From Nocardia grenadensis NBRC 108939 (GTDB lineage: Bacteria; Actinomycetota; Actinomycetes; Mycobacteriales; Mycobacteriaceae): DNA of 64,000 bases. How positions within the stretch are numbered: position 1 is the stretch's first letter; each line of letters begins with the position of its first letter. The DNA lies in contig NZ_BDCJ01000001.1 of assembly GCF_001613445.1 (NCBI RefSeq), positions 147,754 to 211,753 on the forward strand, read 5' to 3'. Below, one piece after another: positions 51,960 to 60,103 of the stretch. Made by a program: the position numbers and the translations under genes. The notes beneath the pieces are model-generated. The model did not search any database. It had not been told where the DNA came from and saw nothing but the letters and a program-made list of their open reading frames with translations.

Positions 51960-52811
51960 GTGGATACCGCATCGCTGACCGGGAAAGATCTCGCCGCCGC
52001 CATCAACGCCGACACCACCGCGCGGGCGCGGGCCCTGACCGAGCAGGTGGGCCGGGCCCCGCGGCTGGCGCTGGTCGTCGCCAACGCCGATCCGGCCAGT
52101 GCCTGGTACGTGAACTCCCTGAAGAAATCGGCCGCCAATCGCGGAATCGACTGCGATACGGTCGATCTCGGTGCGGACGCCTCCGTCGACACGCTGCGCA
52201 CCGAACTCGCCGTGCGCAGCGCCGACCCCGAGACCGACGCCATCATGCTGCAGACGCCGCTGCCGGGCGGTGTGACGCTCGACGAGGTGTCCCCGGCGAT
52301 CGTGGCCACCAAGGATGTCGACGGGGTGAGCCCGCTGTCGCTCGGACTGCTCACCGCCGGATCGGCCGGGTTCGCCCCGGCCACCGCCGAAGCGGTGGTG
52401 GAGTTGCTGAAACACCACGGTATCGAACTGGCCGGTCGGCATGTGGCCGTGGTGGGGCGGTCGAATGTCGTCGGCAAGCCACTGGCACAGCTGTTGCTGG
52501 CGGAGAACGCGACGGTCACGATCTGCCATTCCCGCACCACGAACCTGCCCCGGGTGACCGCGGCGGCCGATGTGGTCGTCGCCGCCGCGGGCCGGATCGG
52601 GCTGGTGACCGGCGCGAATGTGGGGGAGGGGGCTGTGGTGATCGATGTCGGCACCAATGAGGACGCCGACGGGAAGATCGTCGGTGACGTCGACGCGGAG
52701 TCGGTCCGGGGTATCGCGGGCGGGCTGAGCCCGGTGCCGGGCGGGGTGGGCCCGGTGACGACCGCGCTGCTCATGCGCCATGTCGTGCTCGCCGCCGAAC
52801 GGGCGCGGTGA
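51960..52811 (+). CDS. folD: FolD-like methylenetetrahydrofolate dehydrogenase, divergent active site
   Basis: A 283-residue FolD-family protein of one-carbon folate metabolism. Conserved are TDAIMLQTPLPGG (Q of Q98), ATKDVDGVSPLSLGLL (D of D121) and the NADP loop VAVVGRSNVVGKPLAQLLL with CHSRT. However the motif around the catalytic lysine, YVxxKxKA in most FolD, reads YVNSLKKSA: position 54 (E. coli numbering) is Leu, with Lys one residue on. The cyclohydrolase step depends on that lysine. So this may be a dehydrogenase-only paralogue, with a canonical FolD elsewhere. GTG start. Confidence 0.85.
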   Translation: MDTASLTGKDLAAAINADTTARARALTEQVGRAPRLALVVANADPASAWYVNSLKKSAANRGIDCDTVDLGADASVDTLRTELAVRSADPETDAIMLQTPLPGGVTLDEVSPAIVATKDVDGVSPLSLGLLTAGSAGFAPATAEAVVELLKHHGIELAGRHVAVVGRSNVVGKPLAQLLLAENATVTICHSRTTNLPRVTAAADVVVAAAGRIGLVTGANVGEGAVVIDVGTNEDADGKIVGDVDAESVRGIAGGLSPVPGGVGPVTTALLMRHVVLAAERAR

Positions 52812-52949
52812 TCCGCGCCGTAAACTGCTGTCGAAGGCGCTGCCGCTGCTGTCCGGGCTGTCGTGGAGGTTCGGGACCGGGCCCCACGGGGTAGCGCTAG
52901 TGTGTGTGCGGCTATCGGGCCGCACTCGCAGTCGAGTTAAGGTGACATC

Positions 52950-53432
52950 GTGAACGTCGAAGTGACACCCTTGCCGGGAATAGGCGTCCGCAAGGATTTT
53001 CCGCTTACCGCTGTACGCCGGCGGATCGGGGTCGTCGATCACAAGGACGGGACGATCGATCTGATCTTCACCAGGATCGGCGATCCCGACGCCACCACCC
53101 AGATTCCGATGACCGAGGCCGAGGCGGGCACCCTGGCCAATCTCCTGGGCGCCCCGCAGCTGGTGGGGCAGCTGCGCAACGAGCATCGGGACATGGACGG
53201 CGTGAACACCCGGCAGTTGCCGGTCAGTGAGAACTCGCCCTACGACGGGCGGACCCTGGGTGAAACACGGATGCGCACCCGGACCAAGACCTCCATCGTG
53301 GCGGTCATGCGGGCCGGCCAGGCGATGCCGGCCCCGGGGCCGGACTTCGTGTTCACTGGTGGTGATGTGTTGATCGTGGTGGGCACCTCGGAGGGGCTGG
53401 ACAGCGCCGCGGATATCTTGAAAGACGGCTGA
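52950..53432 (+). CDS. RCK C-domain regulatory subunit of a K+/H+ antiporter (KhtT-like)
   Basis: A 160-residue cytosolic protein. The N-terminal 90 residues (TPLPGIGVRKDFPLTAVRRR, IGVVDHKDGTIDLIFTRIGD) are typical of the KhtT regulatory subunit, and the C-terminal TrkA-C/RCK_C domain spans GETRMRTRTKTSIVAVMRAG and FVFTGGDVLIVVGTSEGLDS. The domain usually binds c-di-AMP or ions and gates the partner transporter. It starts with GTG and lies 10 bases upstream of the antiporter gene, so the two are one operon. Confidence 0.85.
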   Translation: MNVEVTPLPGIGVRKDFPLTAVRRRIGVVDHKDGTIDLIFTRIGDPDATTQIPMTEAEAGTLANLLGAPQLVGQLRNEHRDMDGVNTRQLPVSENSPYDGRTLGETRMRTRTKTSIVAVMRAGQAMPAPGPDFVFTGGDVLIVVGTSEGLDSAADILKDG

Positions 53433-53442
53433 ACCTGTAGCG

Positions 53443-54633
53443 ATGAATGCGACCACGCTGGCGATGATCCAGCTGGGGGCGGTGTTCTTCGGGCTCGGAG
53501 TGCTCGGACGCATCGCAGCCCGGATCGGCATGTCCCCTATTCCGTTGTATCTGGTGGGTGGACTGGTGTTCGGGGAAGGAGGTTTCTTCGAACTACACGA
53601 GGTCGGGGAGTTCATCCATCTCGCCAGCGAGATCGGCGTGGTCCTGCTGTTGTTGCTGCTGGGTCTCGAATACAGTGCGGCCGAATTGTTCACCGGGATG
53701 CGCAGATCCTGGATGGCCGGCCTGCTGGACCTGGTCCTGAACACCACGCCCGGTGTGGTGGTCGCCTTGCTCCTCGGACTGGGCCCCACCGGGGCGCTGG
53801 CCATGGCCGGCGTCACCTATATCTCGTCGTCCGGGATCATCGCGAAGGTACTGAACGATCTGGGCCGGCTCGGTAACCGGGAAACCCCGGTGATCCTGTC
53901 GATCCTGGTCTTCGAGGATCTCGCGATGGCCGCCTATCTGCCGGTACTGACCGCGGTACTGGCGGGCCTCGGTTTCGTGGCGGGCCTGCAATCGCTGGGT
54001 ATCGCCCTGCTCGCGGTGACCGTCGTCCTCGTGGTCGCGCTCCGCTACGGTAAATACGTTTCCGCGGTGGTGGCCAGTGACGATCGCGAGATCTTCCTAC
54101 TCAAACTGCTCGGCTCGGCGCTGCTGGTGGCCGGGGTCGCCTCCGCGCTGCAGGTGTCGGCGGCGGTCGGGGCGTTCCTGCTCGGGATCGCGATCTCCGA
54201 TACGACCGCGCACAGCGCGACCAAGATCCTGGAACCGCTGCGAGATCTGTTCGCCGCCATGTTCTTCGTACTCTTCGGTCTGACCACCGATCCGCGCAGT
54301 ATCCCGCCGGTACTGGCATGGGCGGTGCTGCTCGCGGTGATCACCACGGTCACCAAGATCGCCACCGGTTGGTGGGCCGCCGCGCACGCCGGCTCCTCGC
54401 GGCTGGGCCGCGCCCGCGCCGGTGCGGCACTGGTGGCGCGCGGCGAGTTCTCCATCGTCATCGCCGGCCTGGCGGTGGCCGCGGGTGCGGTGCCCGACGA
54501 ATTCGCCGCTCTCGCCACGACTTACGTGCTGCTGATGGCCTCGATCGGCCCGATCGTGGCACGCGTGGTGGAGCCGGTGCTGCGGATCATCACGCGGCAG
54601 CCGAAACCGGAACTCGATACCGCCGACGAGTAA
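53443..54633 (+). CDS. Cation:proton antiporter, CPA2 family (KhtU-like)
   Basis: A 396-residue membrane antiporter with about 12-13 helices. Family markers are RIAARIGMSPIPLYLVGGLV, SEIGVVLLLLLLGLEYSAAE, GALAMAGVTYISSSGIIAKV, ILSILVFEDLAMAAYLPVL and the ion-site region VSAAVGAFLLGIAISDTTAH. Length is that of a CPA2 membrane domain without an attached RCK, which here is the separate upstream subunit. It would export K+ (or Na+) in exchange for H+, in pH or osmotic control. The 3' end is 13 bases from the convergent SDR remnant. Confidence 0.9.
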   Translation: MNATTLAMIQLGAVFFGLGVLGRIAARIGMSPIPLYLVGGLVFGEGGFFELHEVGEFIHLASEIGVVLLLLLLGLEYSAAELFTGMRRSWMAGLLDLVLNTTPGVVVALLLGLGPTGALAMAGVTYISSSGIIAKVLNDLGRLGNRETPVILSILVFEDLAMAAYLPVLTAVLAGLGFVAGLQSLGIALLAVTVVLVVALRYGKYVSAVVASDDREIFLLKLLGSALLVAGVASALQVSAAVGAFLLGIAISDTTAHSATKILEPLRDLFAAMFFVLFGLTTDPRSIPPVLAWAVLLAVITTVTKIATGWWAAAHAGSSRLGRARAGAALVARGEFSIVIAGLAVAAGAVPDEFAALATTYVLLMASIGPIVARVVEPVLRIITRQPKPELDTADE

Positions 54634-54646
54634 AGCCGGGACTGGA

Positions 54647-54853
54647 TCAGAGGGCGGTGTAGCTGCCGTCGACCAGATATCGGGCCCTCGTGATGAACGA
54701 GGTCTCCGCGGAGAGCAGGAATGCGGCCACCGCGGCGACCTCGTCGGCCCGGCCGAACCGCTCGAGCGGATGTTCGTTCTCCAGGAACTGCCGTCCGTCA
54801 ATGGGCATTTCGGTGAGCGCAGTGGCGATGACGCCGGGCTGGACCGCGTCTGG
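54647..54853 (-). pseudogene. Short-chain dehydrogenase, C-terminal fragment
   Basis: 68 codons encode the end of an SDR: DAVQPGVIATALTEMPID, then HPLERFGRADEVAAVAAFLL and ARYLVDGSYTAL. The substrate and C-terminal region match, but the nucleotide-binding domain and catalytic YxxxK (about 170 residues) are gone. In-frame sequence upstream is unrelated and Rieske-cluster DNA begins 125 bases away. A deletion removed the 5' part, perhaps of a carotenoid-cluster SDR, or the fragment arrived that way. Not expected to be active. Confidence 0.65.
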
Positions 54854-54978
54854 TTCCAAACGTTGCGACCGTAACTCGCACGTCCACACCGGTCGGCCGT
54901 GCTCGGACACAATGGCCGGGGCGTACCAGTTCCCTGCCGTGGTTCGATCGTAGAGTGCAGACCCGAGAAGTCGCTGTC

Positions 54979-55995
54979 TCATATTCCATGAGTACGGAGC
55001 AGGTACCGGCGCTCGGCGTAGGCCATGTCGTCGCGCCACAGCCGGGCCGCCGTCCGATCCAGCAGCGGGCGCACCAGTGGCAGCACTCGGTGTACATGCC
55101 GGAATCCCGGTCGTTCGGAAGTGGCGATGGTCGCTTCCACGACCGCGGTGCGCGCGCGGCCCCCGGAATCGGTGCCGAGGGGCGTGGCGTGTGTTTCGAC
55201 AACGCTGCCCGACCCTTCACCGTCCACGATGCGCATGACGATGGTGCGTGGATCCGGGCAACTGAACTCGGCGCGAACCGGCACGCCGAGCCGTCGGGTC
55301 ACCCGGAATGTCACGTCGACCAGGAACTGGTGATTGTTTTCGGTGATCCCTTCGCGCGGAGGAGTTCGCGTCACCTCCAGGCGAGCGAACGAATAGGGAT
55401 GGAACCAGGCGCCGTGCCATGGATCGAGCCGGTTGGCGATGATATCGCGGGGTTCACACACCCCTACCAGCCGAGTCACCGCGTGGACAGTGGAGTCGGC
55501 GGGGCGTGGACCGATGATCGGCGCGTCGGTGGGCGTATCTGCCCCGAGTGAATCCAATCGCACCCAGGCCAGCACCCCGTCGTCGAAACTCGGATAGCAA
55601 TGCCACCGGGAGCTGCTGCTCACCTCGCCCACCCGCAGACCGTGCCAGCGGCAGATCAGCGCGTTGTCGTCGACCTGCGCGGTCGTCAGCGATGCACCCA
55701 GATGGGGACAGGTGCCGGGGCCTGCGTGCAGGTTGCCCGCGTCGTCGCGCCAGACCACTATCTCCTGGCCACTGACCCGGGCACCGTAGGGGCGGCCGCG
55801 GCGGATCGCCCTACTTGCGGCGACGGCGTACCAGTTACCCGAAGGGCGCTGTTGCGAGAAACGCAGTGCGGCCTCGATCAAGCCGGGATCGGCGTCGCGG
55901 TAGGTCGGTTGCTGCCGCGACCACTTCTCCGGTGAGAACCGCCGCAGGGGTGAGTTCTGCGGCCACCTCCCGGCGGAGTCGGAGCGAGGGCTCAT
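54979..55995 (-). CDS. Rieske non-haem iron oxygenase (DUF5914-type) of the carotenoid cluster
   Basis: A 338-residue oxygenase alpha-subunit-like protein. The Rieske [2Fe-2S] ligands are C96 and H98 (CPHLGAS) with C115 and H118 (CRWHGL). The mononuclear iron triad is D191, H194, H199 in RLDPWHGAWFHPYSF (D-x2-H-x4-H). The rest is the DUF5914-like domain seen beside carotenoid genes in mycobacteria and relatives. It starts 5 bases after the crtU stop, so the two are cotranscribed, and it probably oxidises the ring of the crtU product (hydroxylation or keto formation). That reaction is inference; no partner ferredoxin adjoins. Confidence 0.85.
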   Translation of the reverse strand: MSPRSDSAGRWPQNSPLRRFSPEKWSRQQPTYRDADPGLIEAALRFSQQRPSGNWYAVAASRAIRRGRPYGARVSGQEIVVWRDDAGNLHAGPGTCPHLGASLTTAQVDDNALICRWHGLRVGEVSSSSRWHCYPSFDDGVLAWVRLDSLGADTPTDAPIIGPRPADSTVHAVTRLVGVCEPRDIIANRLDPWHGAWFHPYSFARLEVTRTPPREGITENNHQFLVDVTFRVTRRLGVPVRAEFSCPDPRTIVMRIVDGEGSGSVVETHATPLGTDSGGRARTAVVEATIATSERPGFRHVHRVLPLVRPLLDRTAARLWRDDMAYAERRYLLRTHGI

Positions 55996-56000
55996 TGCCG

Positions 56001-57506
56001 TTACCTTTCGCGAGTAGCGAGGGCGCGTAGTAATGCCGAGCGCCCGCGAACGGGAACCGTGTACAGGTCATGCCCGGCAGCGCCCCATTGGCGCAGGACG
56101 GTGTTGGCCGCCATCCAGCCGGTCGTCGCGGCCCGTTCCATCAACGCCACCGGGAGATCGACCCGGATGCCGTCCCCGGCCAGGGCCAGCCGTGCATGCG
56201 GAGTGGTGATGCCCGGACGAGTGGCGAAATCCCCCGGGGAGAAACGGGGGCAATCCTGGCGCCACAACATGGTTTCCCCGACGATATTCGCTGCCGCGGT
56301 CTCGGGGTATATCGAGTGCAGCCGCATCAGCAACCGGTCGCGCAGTTCGGCCCGAGCTCGTGGCGGTGGTGTCGTATCGGCCACCGCGTAGGCGTGCAGT
56401 TCGACAACACTGCCGGCCGTACTACCGGCCCAGTCCGTGGCCTGTCGCTCATAACGGTCCAGCACGCTGATGTTGTCGAGCGGTGGCGAACCGCCGGTGC
56501 CGAGGAAACACGCTCGCTCGGCACCCACCGGACGATCCAGCCAGAGCCGATGCACCGCGAATGCCGGGGCGGGGGCCAGCCCGGCCACTCGGGCGCGCCA
56601 CGGGTCGTCCCCGAGCGTCGGTGATGCCGCGACGATACGACGGAGCCCGGCGATATCGGTGGCGAGCACCACCGCATCGGCTCGCGAGGTCGCTCCGGTG
56701 CTGTCGGCCAGCCGGAATCCGTCGCCTTCGGTGTCGATGCGGTCGACGGCGACGCCCAGACGAAATTCGACGGTGCCGGGCCGCGCCGACGTGGCCGGCC
56801 CGCTCAAGTACTCCGCCAGCGGCGCCCACAGAGCCACGTCGAAATTATCCCGCGCGACGTCGAAGACGAGCCCCTCGCTGGAACCGAGGAAGTAGATGTG
56901 GAACATCAGCGCCAACTCGGCGGCGGACATCCGCTGCGGATCGATGAAGAAGCTCCGGGAGAACACCTCGAACGCCAGATGCCGCGCGGCCGCCGGAAAA
57001 TTGATATCGCGCAGAAACGTCTCCGCGTCGAGGTGATCGAGCCGGGCGTAGATATCGGGCACCGACACCGCGGCCAGCGGCGCTGCGGCGCGCGCGTTCA
57101 TCCGAACGAGGTCGCGGAGCCGGAAGGTGGGGCTGCGCAGCGCGAATGCCAGCGCATTCCAGGGCGGGGTGTGCGGTAACCCGCGGAAGGTGTCTTGGCG
57201 GCCGTATGCGTCGACCAGTGGATAGTCCGCCAGCCGGCGCAGCCGTCCCAGCGCAGTATCGCTGCGCATCAGCAACTTCCGCAGGTTGTAGTACTGGGCG
57301 AAGAAGGCGTGGAAGCCGCGATTCATGCCCACGGTGGTGCCGTCGGCGAGGCGTTCGCTCCACCCGCCCACGCGCCCGCCCAGATAACGCTCCCGTTCGA
57401 CGACATCGACGTGGCAGCCACGCTCGGCCAGACCTGTCGCGGCAGCCAGGCCCGCGATCCCGCCGCCGACGACGACCACTCGGGGTGGTGAGCCGTGACG
57501 GCTCAT
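56001..57506 (-). CDS. crtU: Carotene desaturase/methyltransferase forming aromatic rings (CrtU)
   Basis: A 501-residue FAD-dependent enzyme that desaturates and rearranges beta-ionone rings of beta-carotene to give aromatic phi-rings as in isorenieratene. The FAD fold is VVVVGGGIAGLAAATGLAER, with VVERERYLGGRVGGW. The CrtU-specific block is MNRGFHAFFAQYYNLRKLL, then PLVDAYGRQDTFRGLPHTPP, FPAARHLAFEVFSRSFFIDP-like and MFHIYFLGSSEGLVFDV. The C-terminal FAD-closing segment is LALAGDGIRVDLPVALMERA. I start at ATG 57506; it lies 71 bases after crtYd. It is the diagnostic gene of an aromatic carotenoid pathway. Confidence 0.9.
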   Translation of the reverse strand: MSRHGSPPRVVVVGGGIAGLAAATGLAERGCHVDVVERERYLGGRVGGWSERLADGTTVGMNRGFHAFFAQYYNLRKLLMRSDTALGRLRRLADYPLVDAYGRQDTFRGLPHTPPWNALAFALRSPTFRLRDLVRMNARAAAPLAAVSVPDIYARLDHLDAETFLRDINFPAAARHLAFEVFSRSFFIDPQRMSAAELALMFHIYFLGSSEGLVFDVARDNFDVALWAPLAEYLSGPATSARPGTVEFRLGVAVDRIDTEGDGFRLADSTGATSRADAVVLATDIAGLRRIVAASPTLGDDPWRARVAGLAPAPAFAVHRLWLDRPVGAERACFLGTGGSPPLDNISVLDRYERQATDWAGSTAGSVVELHAYAVADTTPPPRARAELRDRLLMRLHSIYPETAAANIVGETMLWRQDCPRFSPGDFATRPGITTPHARLALAGDGIRVDLPVALMERAATTGWMAANTVLRQWGAAGHDLYTVPVRGRSALLRALATRER

Positions 57507-57577
57507 ATCGTGATGGCCCGGTGGCGGCGGGAGATGCACGCGTCGCCGGTCGCGCCCGCCTCCCAGGCTCCCCGCGG

Positions 57578-57910
57578 TCACGACTGTGCGCCTGTCTGTC
57601 GCTGTCGTGTGTGTTCCCAGCCCAGTAGGACCGCGGTTACCAGGGCGAATCCGAACAGGAAATCTTCCACCGGAATGTTCCACGGAAACCGGAGCCGGAG
57701 AATGTGGTCTGGGTTGTACACCACGACCGAGGCGTCGCGCTTGGTGAGCCATCCGTCCACCAGGATCTGGAAGCCGAGGACGATGAGCATCGTCAGCCAG
57801 TAGGCCGGCCGACGGAACAGCCCGGTACGCAGCAGCGCCGGCTCGGCGACACACACCACGATCACGGCGGCAACAGCGGGCAGGGTGTATCCGACTCCGG
57901 TGAAGTTCAT
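57578..57910 (-). CDS. crtYd: Lycopene beta-cyclase subunit, second half of heterodimer
   Basis: A 110-residue membrane protein with three helices, homologous to CrtYd/CrtYf, one of two small subunits that together cyclise lycopene in many actinobacteria. The diagnostic motif is RFPWNIPVEDFLFGFALVTA (P-V-E-D-F-L-F), preceded by VEYNPDHIL-like VVVYNPDHILRLRF. ATG overlaps the crtYc stop in ATGA (57907-57910), so they are translationally coupled. The presence of crtU implies beta-ring formation, not the C50 epsilon type (CrtYe/f); no UbiA-type C50 elongase gene is present. Confidence 0.85.
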   Translation of the reverse strand: MNFTGVGYTLPAVAAVIVVCVAEPALLRTGLFRRPAYWLTMLIVLGFQILVDGWLTKRDASVVVYNPDHILRLRFPWNIPVEDFLFGFALVTAVLLGWEHTRQRQTGAQS

Positions 57911-58257
57911 CGCCCGGCCGCGTTCCCGACGTTGTCGACCAGGCGGTGCCACCTCGCGAGCAGCGTCTGCACGGCGACGAAGGTGAGCAGGGCGCAGATC
58001 GGCACGACGAGAAAGAACAGGAACTCTTCCAGCGGCATCGCACCGGGCAAGAACACCCCGAGGATATAGCGGTCGTCGAAGCCCCACACACCCGCGGCGA
58101 TCGCTACCAGATCCCACACGATGAACAATGCTGCGGCCGGCCACAATGCCCCCAGCAGCAACCGCGGCCGCCGATACACACCGGCGCCGAAGAACTCCAG
58201 TGGCGCCGTCGATGCGAGACAGGCCAGTAACGCGAGCAGGTAATGCCAGCGATCCAT
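57907..58257 (-). CDS. crtYc: Lycopene beta-cyclase subunit, first half of heterodimer
   Basis: A 116-residue membrane protein with three helices, homologous to CrtYc/CrtYe. The cyclase motif is PLEEFLFFLVVP in LGVFLPGAMPLEEFLFFLVV, and WDLVAIAAGVWGFDDRYILG is also conserved. MDRWHYLLALLACL opens helix 1. It heads a crtYc-crtYd-crtU-Rieske run on the minus strand, 130 bases downstream of the glycosyltransferase gene. Each subunit alone is inactive in known cases; the pair gives beta-carotene from lycopene. Confidence 0.87.
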   Translation of the reverse strand: MDRWHYLLALLACLASTAPLEFFGAGVYRRPRLLLGALWPAAALFIVWDLVAIAAGVWGFDDRYILGVFLPGAMPLEEFLFFLVVPICALLTFVAVQTLLARWHRLVDNVGNAAGR

Positions 58258-58387
58258 GCGATCTCCTCAGCGGTGCGCGCGGTTCGTCGATTGCGGACTG
58301 CGGTGGTGGGGCCGGTCACACCAGGGTGTGACCGTGCTGCCGGCAGGTGGTCGAATCGGGGCGGGAGGCCCGTGGGTGCTGTGTTCA

Positions 58388-59698
58388 TCAGCGTATTCGC
58401 CTGCGTGTCGAGCGGAGATCCGGCCCGGCCCCATCCGCGCCGAGTTCGGCGAGGACATCCGAGATGATGTCCAGCGGCGATGTCTCCGCGATCTCACGCG
58501 CCAAACGAGCAGCCCCGCAACGATATTCGTTGTTGTCCAGTATCCGGTCGACCGCCGCCGCCACGGCCCCGGGCCGGGGGCGTGCCGTGCCCAGATCGAT
58601 TCCCGTTCCCGTGTATGCGACCCGTGCGGCGACTTCCGGTTTGTCGGCATTGTCACCGGCGACGATCAGCGGTACCCCGTGCCGGAGAGCTTCTTGCACG
58701 CCGCCGTACCCACCGTTGGTGATCATCACGTCGACGTGCGGGAGCAGATGAGAGTAGGGGAGGAAATCGGTGACGTAGGTATTGGCCGGGATCGACCCGA
58801 GCGGGTCCCGCGAGCCACCGGTGCACGCCACGACCACAGTATCTGCTCGCCCGCCCAGCGCCTCGAGTGTGGGCCGCAGCAGTTGGCCGAGGTCACCGTT
58901 GTCCCACGTCCCCTGAGTCACGTGCACAACGGTTTTCGCATCGGACAGCACACCGCTCCAGCCCGGTTGCGGTATCGCCTGGGAACTCTCGATCGGTATC
59001 GGCCCTGTGAATACCACTGTCGGTGGCAGATCGCTGCGCGGATACTCGAAGCCGGGCACCGTGAATTGGAGTAGCCGGTCTGCCAGAACGGGCCAATCGA
59101 GCACGAACTTCGGGGCGGGCCCGAGAGCGAGCCCGCGCAGAATCGCATCGAGTCGTTGCTGAGCACCACGGAACATCAGGTGCTGGACAAACCAGTTCAT
59201 CGCTGTGTGGTCACGATTCGGCCGCGGCTGCCATCCCATACCGAACGGTGTGGTGTCCGCGCTCGACAGCATCAACGGAACGACTCCGCAGCACAGGACC
59301 GGAGGACGCGGAGCGGATCCGGGCGACAACAACGGTATGGCGCCGGTGAACATCACGTCGACGAACACGGCGTCGACAGCTGCGCGTGTCAGCTCGGTGG
59401 TGACCGCACGGAACTGTCCGACGAGGGGGTCGAGGTAACACGAATACAATTCCGCGCATCCGGTGCGCCATCGGCCGAGCAGACCGGCCGCCTCGGCGCG
59501 GCGATGACCGGCCGATATCACCGGCGCCTCGATCGTCTGATCGGAACACTCGATTCCCTGTGACGTGACGGTGTCACGGAACAACGCACCGGTCAGAAAT
59601 CGCACCTCGTGGCCGCGGCGCTGTAACTCCACTGCCAAGGCCAGCATGGGCCCGACGTGCCCCGGGATCGGAGTTGCAGCAAACAGATACCGTGCCAT
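58388..59698 (-). CDS. UDP-dependent glycosyltransferase (CrtX/macrolide-GT-like)
   Basis: A 436-residue GT-B, GT1-family glycosyltransferase. The N-terminal domain is MARYLFAATPIPGHVGPML with HEVRFLTGALFRD. The C-terminal donor-binding domain has VVHVTQGTWDNGDLGQLLRP, VTDFLPYSHLLPHVDVMITN and GGYGGVQEALRHGVPLIVAG, the PSPG-like region. Length and features fit carotenoid (zeaxanthin) glucosyltransferases as well as macrolide-type enzymes. AAAGGA lies eight bases ahead of ATG 59698. Its place between crtB and crtYc suggests a hydroxy-carotenoid acceptor; the acceptor hydroxyl might be made by the Rieske enzyme. Confidence 0.82.
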   Translation of the reverse strand: MARYLFAATPIPGHVGPMLALAVELQRRGHEVRFLTGALFRDTVTSQGIECSDQTIEAPVISAGHRRAEAAGLLGRWRTGCAELYSCYLDPLVGQFRAVTTELTRAAVDAVFVDVMFTGAIPLLSPGSAPRPPVLCCGVVPLMLSSADTTPFGMGWQPRPNRDHTAMNWFVQHLMFRGAQQRLDAILRGLALGPAPKFVLDWPVLADRLLQFTVPGFEYPRSDLPPTVVFTGPIPIESSQAIPQPGWSGVLSDAKTVVHVTQGTWDNGDLGQLLRPTLEALGGRADTVVVACTGGSRDPLGSIPANTYVTDFLPYSHLLPHVDVMITNGGYGGVQEALRHGVPLIVAGDNADKPEVAARVAYTGTGIDLGTARPRPGAVAAAVDRILDNNEYRCGAARLAREIAETSPLDIISDVLAELGADGAGPDLRSTRRRIR

Positions 59699-60103
59699 GC
59701 AGTAATTCCTTTGCTGATCATCCTCGATGCAGGCGTGATGCAGATTTCGGACGCACCGGTTCGGCCAGACCGTATGCGGCCGCCCGGACAGGGCGTCCGC
59801 GCGAACGTTCGGCCACCAACGCACCCACCGACTGCGGCGTGTGCCGCAGATGACTCACACCTATGGAGACCGTCCGACCGGAAGCGCTGCCGGATCCACC
59901 GGCCGTTGCCCGGACTGTCCGGTCGGGAAGTATTTCAGAACTCGATGAGATGACCGATACGACGCGCCGCCGTGGTCGGCGCAAGCGTGTACGACAAAAC
60001 CGCTGCTGCGTCGACGGTGGCGACGGACTCGAACCGAGATTCGTGCGCGGTACGGCCGGGTGGGCGGTTACCGGTCGGCACCCGCGGATCGCGGCGGGGC
60101 CGG
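59699..60103. other. Intergenic region between crtB and the glycosyltransferase; no gene called
   Basis: These 405 bases hold only Arg/Pro/Ala-rich short frames on each strand and no repeat that I could support. It is an unusually long gap inside an otherwise tight cluster, and could mark a deleted gene, or hold the promoter for the glycosyltransferase. Confidence 0.4.
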
